Positions 1-9,616 of a stretch of 64,000 nucleotides of DNA are shown one piece after another. Each line of letters begins with the position of its first letter. Within the stretch, counting starts at the first letter, position 1. A program made the position numbers and the translations under genes. This DNA comes from Cryptomeria japonica (lineage: Eukaryota > Streptophyta > Pinopsida > Cupressales > Cupressaceae). The notes beneath the pieces are model-generated. The model made no database searches. It was not told the DNA's origin and saw only the letters and a program-made list of their open reading frames with translations. The stretch is taken from positions 368,078,667 through 368,142,666 of the forward strand of contig NC_081415.1 in assembly GCF_030272615.1 (NCBI RefSeq). The letters run 5' to 3'.

Positions 1-2665
1 AATTTCTTTTCTAAGTCCTTCATCAAGGTTTCTGAGCTTTCAGCTGTAGAGGTTGCTCTATTATGAGGCATAAAGATATCAACACTCTTTGTCAATGCAT
101 TACAGGGGGAGTTTGCATCAGCAGGAATATTGACTTCAACCCTGTTATAAGGAAATTTTAAGAATTGATGATATGTAGATGGAAATGCCTTCATTTCATG
201 AATCCAAGGCCTTCCCAGTAAGATGTTGTATGACAAAGGAAGATCGAGCACCTGGAAAATAACATCCCTTTCTACAGGTCCTACTCTGATTGGTAATAGT
301 ACCAAACCTTTAGAGGTTCTTTCTTCTTGTTCATAAGATTTGATTATTATTTTCTTAGCCAGATCAATGATATTTTCAGAAAAGCCCAGCTGTGTAAGCA
401 GATTATAGGTACAAGTATTCAACCCAAGGCCTCCATCTATCAAAACACATTTAACTCGGTGTTTATGGATCATAGCTTCAATGTGCAATGGTTGGTTATG
501 TGGGTGATTCAGCGAGTTGTCATCTTCTTCAGAGAAAGTAAGATAATGAGGTGAAGTCAGGTGACCCACCATAGATTAAAAATAATCTATATCCAAATAT
601 TTTAGGACATTAGTTGTGAGCAACATTTTGTCTAGGATCTCTTTATGAGCAGAAGAGATTTTGAGCAATTAAAAGATGGAGATTTGAGAATTCATTCTTT
701 TCAGTTGTTCGACAATGTTATATCCAGAGGATAATGATGGAGTTAGTTGTTTAAATTTAGCAAATGTTGTATTTGTTTGTTTGTTTGATGAGGTTGGTAG
801 GTTTGACGTCATTTTATCAAGAGTTGAAGAACTAGCTCCTTGGAGAGTGACCTTCTTTTGAGCATGGATCACAGCATTGGCATTTTGTGATTCGTTTTGT
901 TTATCTTTGATTATAATCACATTGCAATATTCAGGTTAGGAAGACTCAATCATGTTGATTACATTGTCATTGTTGGTATAGGTTAACTTTGGCACCTCCT
1001 TTTGACTTTGAGGAATCACCTTGTTCATAAACAAGTAAGGGATCTTTAAAAACTTTGTGATCAACATTAGTTGTGTGATTTCCAACAATAATTTTGCCAA
1101 CGTCAATGAGATCTTGAATCTCATGTTTGAGCTTCATGCAATTGTTTGTGTTATGACCTTTTTTTCGATGGTATTCATAGTATTCATGTTCTCTCCACCA
1201 TTTTAGTTTAACTTCCAGATCATATGGCCTAGAATTGTCTGGTAAGGTTATCAGGTCATTTTCCAATAAAGTTTTGAAAGCGGATTCATATGATTCTTCC
1301 AGAGGAGTGAAGTTGTATTTAGGTTTTGAAAGCCAAGGTTTCTTTTTAAACCATTGTTTTACTTTCTTTGGAGGATTTTTTGCTACGGTTTCAGCTGCTT
1401 TGAGTGCTTGTGTGCCACTAGCCAAGTTAAATATTGTGGATTTTGATTTTGCTTTAACAATGTCTACCACTCCATCATTAACAATATTTTTGTTGTTGTC
1501 TTTGCCATATTTCCAATATTTGTTCTTTTTTTTGGAGCTAGAGGCTTGTTGTGTTTCTTTCCAAAGTGAGATATCTCCTTTCTTTATAAGCACATCTTCC
1601 ATTCTAAGGGCATTGTCTACCATTTTGTTGAATGAGGGATATACTTGCATTTGGATATTGTATTTCAATTCAGGGATTAGGTTGTTGATGAAGATATCCA
1701 TCTTCTCAGAATCTGGAATAGGTTGTTAATATCTAGAGAACATCTTTCTCTATCTTTGGAGAAAAGTGAGAAAGGGCTCTCCTATGTTCCGTTTGGTATT
1801 GCAAATCTCTATCATAGTGACTGTGTGACGAATGTTATAGGAGTATTGTTGTAGAAATAGTTGGATTAATTCTTCAAAAGTTTTTATTCTCATAGGTAGG
1901 CTTGAGAACCATTCCATAGCTTTCCCCCCTAAACTTCTCAGGAAAAGGTGCATGAGATACATTTTTTTGTGCATGAACTCCATACATAAAGCACAAAATT
2001 CTCTGATATGGTCTTGGGATCTGAGTTGCCATCATATTTGTTAAATTTTGGGATCTCCACTCTTGAAGGAAATGGAGGCATGTAAATGTTTTTGTCAAAT
2101 GGAAATGGGCATATTGTGTCCAGAGAATATTGTTTTGGTGATTTATCCTTGTTTTTCAGTTCTGTGATCTCAGTTCATAACACTTGTAATTGTTTGTTTA
2201 CCATTTCTAATGGTGTCTCTTCCTCTTTAGTGATGAGGGCCTCAACATTATAACCAGTAGGAAGTTTAGCTCCTTGCTTTGCTAGTTCTAGAAAATAGTC
2301 TTCTTTTTCTCTAGCCATGATAACCTTCATCATTTTTCGAAAATCTTTATCTTTTTGACATTTCTTTATATCGGTTTTTGGAGGTTCAGAGGCTTCAAAT
2401 TCACTTGATGAGGAATCACTATCAGTATCATGGATACTGATATCATCATAAGTTTTGTGTTTAGCAACTTGTCTTTCTTGTTTTGTTCTAGATATAATGG
2501 GAAACAAGGACTGATCATAAATTGGCACATCTGATGATGAAGGTTTATGAGTGAGAGGATCCTTTACGCAAAATGGATTATTTTGATATGAAAAGGATTG
2601 TCCTTTTCTCTCAGCAGCCTTCTTACAAGAACTTCTGGTTTGAATAAGCTTTTTTATTGACTGAT
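1..2665 (-). pseudogene. gag-protease of gypsy element A, broken
   Basis: The polyprotein would make the capsid/nucleocapsid precursor and the aspartic protease of the retrotransposon. Gag is visible near 1983-1750 (SLGGKAMEWFSSLP followed by FLQQYSYN, the usual retrotransposon gag core) and at 1701-967. The latter holds a histidine/cysteine patch, WWREHEYYEYHRKKGHNTNN. The protease lies at about 572-1 with the active site VLIDGGLGLNTC, where DGG replaces the commoner D-S/T-G; it is open to the window edge. A frameshift lies near 1000, and in-frame stops lie near 936, 669 and 577. The N-terminal edge at 2665 is approximate, because I find no clear start codon; a methionine occurs at 2528. Confidence 0.8.
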
Positions 2666-2740
2666 GTGACCTAAAGTTGTTTGTGATGCATAAGTCAAGA
2701 TCAAATTTTAAACTAGTTGTTTGTTTAACGTATCGATTGA

Positions 2741-2986
2741 GAGAAGCAACTAAGATTTAGTCTAGTTTCAAGAAAGATATATCCTATGTAAGATGTTATC
2801 TAAGTTACCTAGTTTGATTTAAGAGAAGTGAATAAGACTCAGTCTGGTTTTAGGAACAATCTATCCTGTGTAAGACGTGGTCTAAGTTACCTAGTTTGAT
2901 TTAAGAGAAGTGACTAAGACTCAGTCCGGTTTCAGGAATGACTTATCCTGTGTAAGACGTGATCTAAGTGACTTAAGTTTGATAAC
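2741..2986 (-). repeat. Three tandem copies of an 82-bp unit in leader A
   Basis: Copies start at 2741, 2823 and 2905, so the period is exactly 82 bases. Each unit holds, on the minus strand, a core like GTCTTACACAGGATA followed by TTCCTGAAACYRGACTGA. The same core occurs once in the 5' leader of element B (44338-44381) and twice near the 3' end of B (49612-49700). It lies upstream of gag and is non-coding as far as I can see. Confidence 0.85.
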
Positions 2987-3157
2987 ATGGTTGATTCAAC
3001 TAGCTGAAAGATGAAAGACAAAATCATGCAAAACCACGGCAGAAGTGCATTGTTTAGATTTATTTATGCTCAGAATGATGATAAATAGTTTTATACTCAT
3101 TATAGACTGTTTTAGGCAAGTTTGACTATTCTGGAATGACAAAATCAGAGATTTGTA

Positions 3158-3475
3158 CGATAGGCTTTACAGGACCAGATGACAGTTTAATAGCTTCAGA
3201 ATGACAAAAACAAAATTTTGTACGAGTTGATTCCTATGTTCGCATGATAGATGGGTATACCTCAGACAACAAAATAATGAATGTAATGGTATTTCGTACG
3301 ACACAGAATCAAAGACCAGATGATTATTCCCTAAGCAGGATGACAGTTTATCAGATTTTGTACGACACAGAATTGAGGCTCAGACAACAAACTGTTAGAC
3401 CTGATGAAATTTTATACGACAGAAGGTATGTAGATAGACGATAAATCAGAAGACTTGTACGATAGTTTACTGGAA
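3158..3475 (-). repeat. Cluster of TCGTACGA-like palindromes, leader A
   Basis: At least six degenerate copies of the palindromic octamer TCGTACGA occur about 30-90 bases apart, mostly as TTGTACGA, TCGTACGA or TATACGAC. They are set in text such as CAGAATGACAAAA. The cluster continues at 4680-4790 and has counterparts in leaders B and A2. No reading frame explains it. Confidence 0.6.
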
Positions 3476-3699
3476 AGAGACAAAATTTTTGATAGACCGA
3501 GTTTTTAATGACTGACAATGACCAGTTTTGAGATGGACTAAGTTTTTGGATAGCTGAGATAAACTAGTTTGTGACATAGACAAAGTTTCGACTAAGATAG
3601 ACTAGTTTCAACACGGATAGAGTTTTGACTAGGATAGACTAGTTTTTGACACGGACAAAGTTTTGACTACTAAGTTGTTTATGGTTTTCTCCAATTTTG

Positions 3700-4295
3700 G
3701 TATTTCAATTTCAGTTTCAGGGATGAAAACACAATAAACATGCAATATGTATAATGACTCCAATCACAACACACTAACCCTATAAAAATGGGTGAGAGAA
3801 GAAAACCTTTTCTTGCAAACTCAAGTACACACACAATAGCTAATCAAAATATGGCCGCTGATTCTCACGCAATGGATTCTCAATGTCGTATTAGCCCACT
3901 CCAAATGCTAATGGGGACACAAAATGGCAAGTATCTTGGGAGAGTTACTATCTCTCTTGCACAAAGATTATCCCCCCTTTCGAAGGTGAACCAGGTAGCT
4001 TCTAATCTTAATTGGAACTAGTAAGGGATCTGTTCGATGCGTCGGGGTATAAACTCAATTAACAGGTATCCCAGTCTTAAAAGCCAAGGTTTAATATACC
4101 CAAAGGTACAGAGGAGAGTTATTCCTGAGCACTGTCGTTGACTTGATTTTCATCAAATCACATTTATTTTATAATGGGTTGGAGTACTTGGCATTTAGTT
4201 GTTCCCACTTGGGTCGTTCCCCTCTCACTGGCCCTAATGGCTTTGGCCTTAAAGGCTCCTCGGGAGGGCAGGCCCGCTAAAGTTATGCAAATCTC
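3700..4295 (-). other. Conserved leader block, copy in element A
   Basis: This 0.6-kb block, richer in G and C than its surroundings, matches 43131-43700 of element B along nearly its whole length. The identity is high enough to align by eye with few gaps, although A and B have quite different LTRs. Read in the element's direction it runs from GCCTGCCCTCCCGAGGAG to GGAGTCATTATACATATTGC. A stem GTGGG...CCCAT pairs within it. It is antisense to a small plus-strand ORF at 3788-4021 that I do not believe is coding. Function is unknown; a packaging, dimer or translation signal is possible. Confidence 0.75.
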
Positions 4296-4679
4296 AAACC
4301 TAGAAAAAGCCTCAAGGGTCTAGATTTTTTATTGTCTATGCATACAAGAGCATACTCTCCTACCTCTCAGAATTTTCTTAAAACATGAAAGACAGATTTG
4401 TTCATTAACTAGATAGCAAATTAAGTGCCTAAAAAATGAATTTAATGAATACACAATGTTTACTCGAATCTCCTCAGGCAACCTGCAAAGACAACGAATC
4501 AGTTGTCATATTGTCTATGTTTGACAAGCATATTCTTTGACAATCATTCTGCAAAAACTAATTAGGCTATGAAAAATTTTCAGACAGATGAACAACAAGC
4601 CAAGGTCAGCATTAGTATGATAAAAATTGAATGAGAAAACTTGAAGAAAGAAATCTTCTTTTAACCCATAAACACATAA

Positions 4680-4795
4680 TATCGTACGACGATTCTCATA
4701 GTCATACGATAATTCGCATGATATTTGCAGTTTGTCATTCGATAGAGTGGGAAAAGTCGTACGATAAATTGCAGCAACTGTACGAACGAAAAAAA
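4680..4795 (-). repeat. Second TCGTACGA cluster next to the primer site, element A
   Basis: Copies such as ATCGTACGACG, CATACGATAA, GTCGTACGATA and TGTACGAACG sit within 120 bases, just inside the primer-binding site. Element A2 shows the same arrangement directly after its primer site at 63835-63945. A run of A follows at 4789-4807. Confidence 0.6.
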
Positions 4796-4859
4796 AAAAA
4801 AAAAAAATCTGAAAAATAAGAAAAAGTTAGTCTCCCAGGCCAAAAGAAGTAGTCTTCTG

Positions 4860-4876
4860 CCCCACGATGGGCGCCA
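4860..4876 (-). other. Primer-binding site of element A
   Basis: The minus strand reads TGGCGCCCATCGTGGGG, four bases inside the LTR edge. A2 has TGGCGCCCACCGTGGGG, one base different. From memory this is complementary to the 3' end of plant tRNA-Lys(CUU). I could not check this against a tRNA set. Confidence 0.8.
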
Positions 4877-4880
4877 AAAA

Positions 4881-6032
4881 TGTGTGTGTGAAAAAGTGGA
4901 ATAAGTCTGTAAGTTGTAAGACACAACACTTCAATTAAGTCATTACATGTATGGTTAGACAGATATAAGCATGAATATGAAAACCATAACAAATCAATCC
5001 ATTGCCTTCTAAAAGATGCGAGTATAAGATTGCTCTCATATTTGTATAAGCAATACCAGTGACTAGACTACACCAAGACTAAGGATTTAATCTATATATG
5101 CATGAGATTAAGCTAAATGGATGCAAAATTATGCTAGATGGATGAATAGTAAGCTATATGAATTCAAGCAATCATGAAATATGCAAAAAGAAATTAAACT
5201 AAGATGCAGTAATCTCAAAAAGCAAACACAAAATCTTCAATGACTCTAGAGAAAAAACTATATAATAACAATAAATCTCTAGGGTGTTTTGAATGAAAGA
5301 TGAAGGTTGAATTTATAGAGAATCACAAGAGAGATCAAGAAAAAGCACAATTTAGGATAATTGAAATAATTGAGAAATCAGATTCAGTTAACCATGAGAT
5401 AGATTCCAATTATAGTTTAATTGAAATGCATTCAGATTATAAGTTTGAGTTTGCATTAGAGATATAATTCAATTAATTTCATACACTTGAGATAAAAATA
5501 GGTAATTCTTTGATTTATTCAAGAAAAGAGTTTTTTCAATGCAATTGAACTTCTTTTCTCAAAAGCTTTGAGTTCTAATTTTAGAGAATGATGAATAATT
5601 CAATTTAATTGCTTTTATGTTTTTAAGTTCTCAATTTAGAAGAAAGAAATAATATCTCAAGTTTGATTTCTCTCTCAATTCAATTCTTTTATTTTATTTT
5701 CAATTTAACTCTTGATTTGCATATTAATTTCTCTTTTGTGAAAAATTAATTCCTTTTTTATGATTAAATGGCAAATTTATTAATTAATTAAATATGCTAG
5801 GATATTTAAGAAATTAAATAGGATAATAGATCAAAATTATTTCTTGGAATGATTTAATTAATTAAATAAATATTTAATTAATAAAGAATAATTCACTTGC
5901 CATGTGACATTTGATAATGAAGAATTAATTAATTGTGTGCTCAAAGTTGATTTAATTGCCTTTGGTTAGGACCTTGGTGATGTTGTCAAAATTAGGGCCC
6001 ATGGTTTAGGTGACCAATTTTAGGGTATTATA
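4881..6032 (-). repeat. 5' LTR of gypsy element A
   Basis: It is about 1152 bp. On the minus strand it begins near TAATACCCTAAAATTGGTC and ends in CACACACA, beside the primer site. The plus-strand LTR at 62435-63735 is the same family: it begins TGTAATACCCTAAAAATGG and ends the same way. The middle is very rich in TTAATTAA. A TATA-like box, TATAAAT, lies at 5311-5317 on the minus strand. A short AAGCTAAATGGATG-type repeat occurs at 5100-5160, much shorter than the array in the A2 copy. Confidence 0.85.
5311..5317 (-). promoter_or_regulatory. TATA box of LTR A
   Basis: The minus strand reads CTCTATAAATTCAACC, matching the box at 63205-63212 in the sister LTR. Its place, about 430 bases before the LTR end, is the same in both copies. 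Confidence 0.55.
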
Positions 6033-6079
6033 GTTAGCAAGAGCAGGGTCCAAGTGAATATTTGGGGAATTCTCCAGCA

Positions 6080-7456
6080 AATTGCATCGTTCTTCCTAAT
6101 AAGGTCAAGGAATGTGGGAGACTTTAACCTTGCGGTCATACAAACAACCATCTGGGTCATAATGCCACTTATCTTCATTATATAGCAATCCCAAATGGTC
6201 CAACTTACCAGCTAATATATGCATAGCACGCCGCTTTTCAATAACAATAGTACCTAAGGCCCTAGGAGTGTCATGCATACAAGTTTGATGTATCCCTGAC
6301 CCATATGACTTATCTACAATTAAGAACTACCTAAATAATTCTAATGGAAGGACTCCATCAGTTAGGTAGGTCAAGAGCCGAAAAGGTTCTTCATCAAAGT
6401 CATGCACTATTATCACTATAAAATCTACCCCCAAAAACCAATCACATGGGGTTGTAGATTTTGACATCCATTCGACTTGTCGATTGGAAATTTGGGTGGG
6501 GAGGTTCTCATGACTCAAATCTTCCAAAATAGCAATTAGAAATTGACCATAGAAGGTATAATAATTATAGGTGGAAGACAAAAATGACGCTGGTTTTCTA
6601 TGTTTCTAGTCATCTACCATAGACAAATCCATGTACCGGCTAACAAAGTTCAGGTTTTGGTACAAAAACATATGAGCTAGAAAAGAAAGGTACCTAAACG
6701 TGAGTTGTGATTCATAGCTCTTAAAATCCTTGATCATACACCCCTTTGAATCACCTCTACAAAATCATAATAGAAAGGAGCCTTTTTCTTTGTGATCTTA
6801 ATAGCCAAGGCCATCTGGAATTCATCTACATCTTGGTCTATGTCAAAACCAAAAATGAAAGCTAGCATGGAGAATATGTCTTGCACATCCTAATTGAAAG
6901 CTTTGATGGATAGTGGGAATTTTGGTAACTCTCTCGCATCCTTTTTTAACTCAGCATTGCAAAACTTGAGATGATATTTTCTTGAAGGCCATTAATACTC
7001 CATCTTTTTACTCGTAAACTTTTCTAGTTCCATTTCATGGGGCAAGATACACAACATATCATTTATGTTATCAACGCTAATGGCCACCTATAGAGTCTTG
7101 CCTTGAATCACTACTATATCTCCATGTAAATTTAAAATGCATGCATTTAGTAGCTCTAGACAATAATAAACCAATGAGACCATATATTGCATGAGACCAC
7201 AGAACCATAGTCTATACCTTAGGGAGTTAGTTTCCCCCTTTTTCACCTTCTCTTGCATTCTTGCAAAAGTGCCCTCACGTAGAGTCTTTGGGTTAGAATG
7301 TAGGTATAGGTCACAAATTTTAGTGAACTCGTCTCTCACAAGGGCTGAATTTGTATGCTTTACCCTTGCTGCCACTCTGATTATTGGGTAACTTGGGCTT
7401 TTTGGCATTTTCACTGAGGAATAAGATATATTCCCAAACACGTCTACAATGGGCAA
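6080..7456 (-). pseudogene. Decayed ORF of unknown function (about 430 codons)
   Basis: An open stretch begins at 7456 (MPIVDVFGNISYSSVKMPKS) and runs in one frame to about 6690, broken by four stops (two TAG, one TAA, one TGA). It then continues in another frame, including 6581-6327, and still reads like protein (KLDHLGLLYNEDKWHYDPDG) to about 6120. I do not recognise the family. It has no retroviral motif, zinc knuckle or signal peptide. One possibility is the antisense ORF that some Tat gypsy elements carry near their 3' LTR; another is a host-derived or other transposon protein. Real coding history is likely, because sense continues across each stop. Confidence 0.45.
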
Positions 7457-8033
7457 AGGGGTGGATGGTCCTTCTTCTCTTGTCGAAGTTCGTTATGTTT
7501 CCATGATATCACTCCTTTGCAAAATATTTGGACAAATTCTGCTCCTTTATATCTTATGCAATTCTTCAGCTCATCTCTTAGTGTTAAAAACTATTTTCTT
7601 TTTCTCTTAACTTTGAGTAACCCTAAGTTAACCATGTAGTAAGTCACCACACCCTAGGCATGTCGATATTTTAGATTTGCGTGCGAAATTAATTTACTAT
7701 TGATGAAAGAATGCCACCTCAGCATGGTACTTGATTATTCCCTTTTTGGAAAGCCAATTTTTTTAAAGAGGAGCTACAAGTGGCTAGTATGTGCCTTTTA
7801 CACACCTTCCATTTATAACTATCTAGAGAAAGACTTAGTGTGAGACATTAATCACTTGATTTTCTATAGATTTTACAATTTACAAAGGGACACATAGCAT
7901 GTGTTTAGACAACTTCCATTTCCTAAGGGCACCACCACCAACTCACTATCATTTTGTCACCTTAGCTTCACATGTTGGTCTTTTAATTCGAGTCAAATTC
8001 TCAAGATTTCAATTTGATGTGAATTTTGTACTA
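7457..8033. other. Intergenic, nothing recognised
   Basis: This non-coding stretch lies between the unknown ORF and copia-1. I see no LTR edge, tRNA or promoter that I would defend. The last five bases before copia-1 (8034-8038, CTATC) are its target duplication. Confidence 0.6.
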
Positions 8034-8038
8034 CTATC

Positions 8039-9552
8039 TATTGGCATTACAATAAGAAAGATTGTTGATATTCAATAAGGATATTGACAAGGTTGTTGAA
8101 GAGTATTGATATAACTGAAGAAGGATGATAACTATCTTTATAACATTATTTTGTCATTGATGTCAAGAAATTGATTATTTAATTCAGTATGATGTTGTCA
8201 TATCTTGAGAAGATTGATTAGAAGAGAATTAAGATGTCGGTACAAGACATAAAAAAAATGTGATGAATAAAGAGGAGGAATAACTTATTCAATGGGCAAC
8301 TATTACCAAGTTAGACAATGATGAGATCATGATGTTTAGATTGTTTTGATATCCTACATATGTTTTTTATTGTAAAGTTAATACTATACTATGTCACCGA
8401 GCAAAGAACCTAGTCGGTAAACCCTAAGGAACCTAGTCAGTAAACCCTAAGTTATCGATATCGGTTAATGAAGGCGAAATGTCTACCGAGTAAAGTTTAG
8501 TATTTACCGAGTTGCAGTCGAGTTATGACAGTGCGCATGGGATGGATAAAAGCATTATTTAATGAAGGACAATGATTAGTTGGAGATGTATAAATGATTG
8601 GTATGTCGTACATGAAGTTTGTTAAGGATCTATGGCAAAGGAAAATCGGCAGGAAGATCTATAGCGTAGATTGAACCGCAATAAACTTATGCAAGTTCCA
8701 AGAAGGGAATGCAAGTCCCTAGGTAACGTAAAACATTTTCAGATTGGAAGGATACATTGAACCTAGTCAAGTTTGAAGATCTGATGGCTAAGATTGATCA
8801 TGGGAAATGTGATCAAGGAGATTTAGCAGTTAGCAATTGTTAATAAATAATGTATGCGGGCAAGTGTATGCACAGGGATGCTACATAGTGATTACCGAGC
8901 ACAGAAGCCTGAAGACCTATTTGAATAATAGAGTAGAGAGCCCAGCAGAGGGACAAGATAAGTCCTATGACTAGATTGTTTTGAGCAAATAAGAATCTGC
9001 TTTAGCATTTTAGATGTGAAGTTGCAGATAGATTTTTATTACTATTATTTTGTAAGTAACAGAAAATCTCTTAACAGAGTGGACTTAACAGTCTTATATG
9101 TAAACCCTCTAGCAAGGTAACATTCTAAATGAGTGTTTGAAATCCTTTGACAATGTCACTTCTAACAAAGTGAAGATCCTAACAGATCTAAGGGAAATCC
9201 ATTAATCGGGTCACATCTAGCAATGTGTTTGTAATCTTTAACAGGATTTGCTTTTAACCGAGCATACTCTAGAAGAGTATATTTCTTAGTGGGTCCAAAA
9301 TCCCACAGTGATTTTTCCCTATTTGGGTTTCCACGTTAAATCTGGTGTTATGAGTGTTATTATGATTATGTGTTCATAAGTTTGCATGTTTAGTAGTTTT
9401 TTGGTTAAGTTGCTGAAGTATAAGTAACTGAGGTTGAATTTGTTGATTTTATGGAAGTTTAAGTTTGTATGATTCACCCCACCCACCCCCCCCCCCCTCT
9501 CATCTTGTTAGCTATTGGCATTTGTACTTTACATTTAGTATCAGAACTAACA
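8039..9552 (+). repeat. 5' LTR of copia-1
   Basis: It is about 1514 bp and ends in AACTAACA just before the primer site. It differs from the 3' LTR by scattered substitutions and two short length changes. One is an extra 22-base copy of AACCTAGTCRGTAAACCCTA here (8407-8451). The other is an extra AT-rich repeat in the 3' LTR near 15151-15180. A C-rich tract interrupted by one A lies at 9476-9497, about 55 bases from the LTR end. The hairpin chain at 9068-9280 lies between. Confidence 0.93.
9068..9280 (+). other. Chain of seven mini-hairpins with TAACA-type loops
   Basis: Consecutive short inverted repeats share a loop but not a stem. They are CTC-TTAACA-GAG (9068), GAC-TTAACA-GTC (9082), TCACTT-CTAACA-AAGTGA (9156), AGATC-CTAACA-GATCT (9174), CACAT-CTAGCA-ATGTG (9212), AATCT-TTAACA-GGATT (9233) and ATACTC-TAGAA-GAGTAT (9264). 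In the 3' LTR an eighth, CCC-TTAACC-GGG, is clear. The chain lies more than 200 bases downstream of the TATA-like box, so it is probably transcribed. Its role is unknown. Confidence 0.7.
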
Positions 9553-9554
9553 AT

Positions 9555-9566
9555 TGGTATCAGAGC
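9555..9566 (+). other. Primer-binding site of copia-1
   Basis: TGGTATCAGAGC begins two bases after the LTR end. This is the classic plant site for initiator tRNA-Met. Confidence 0.95.
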
Positions 9567-9616
9567 TTTGGACTCCAAAAAAAAAGTTTAAAGGTACTTG
9601 AGGCAAAGATCCGAAG

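Larger units (their letters stand above)
1..6032 (-). mobile_element. Ty3/gypsy Tat-type element A, 5' part, cut by window start
   Basis: Read on the minus strand, this is an LTR, a primer-binding site, a 2.2-kb leader and then gag and protease, which run off the window at base 1. RT, RNase H, integrase and the other LTR lie outside. I place it in the same family as the plus-strand element starting at 62435, because LTR start, LTR end and primer site match. Its gag and protease resemble those of elements B and G by eye. The base next to the outer LTR edge is mutated (TA where TG/CA is expected), and the flanking five bases are GTTAG. The element is dead: gag has frameshifts and stops. Confidence 0.85.

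Noticed and set aside
1235-1729. 164-residue plus-strand ORF
   Set aside because: It is the reverse strand of the gag of element A, which has clear gag motifs on the minus strand.
3788-4021. 77-residue plus-strand ORF in leader A
   Set aside because: It is antisense to element A and lies in the conserved leader block. By eye, the matching stretch of B is not open across the same span, so conservation is better explained by RNA or DNA function.
4631-4819. 62-residue ORF ending in poly-Lys
   Set aside because: It covers the palindrome cluster and a run of A beside the primer-binding site, so it is non-coding leader.
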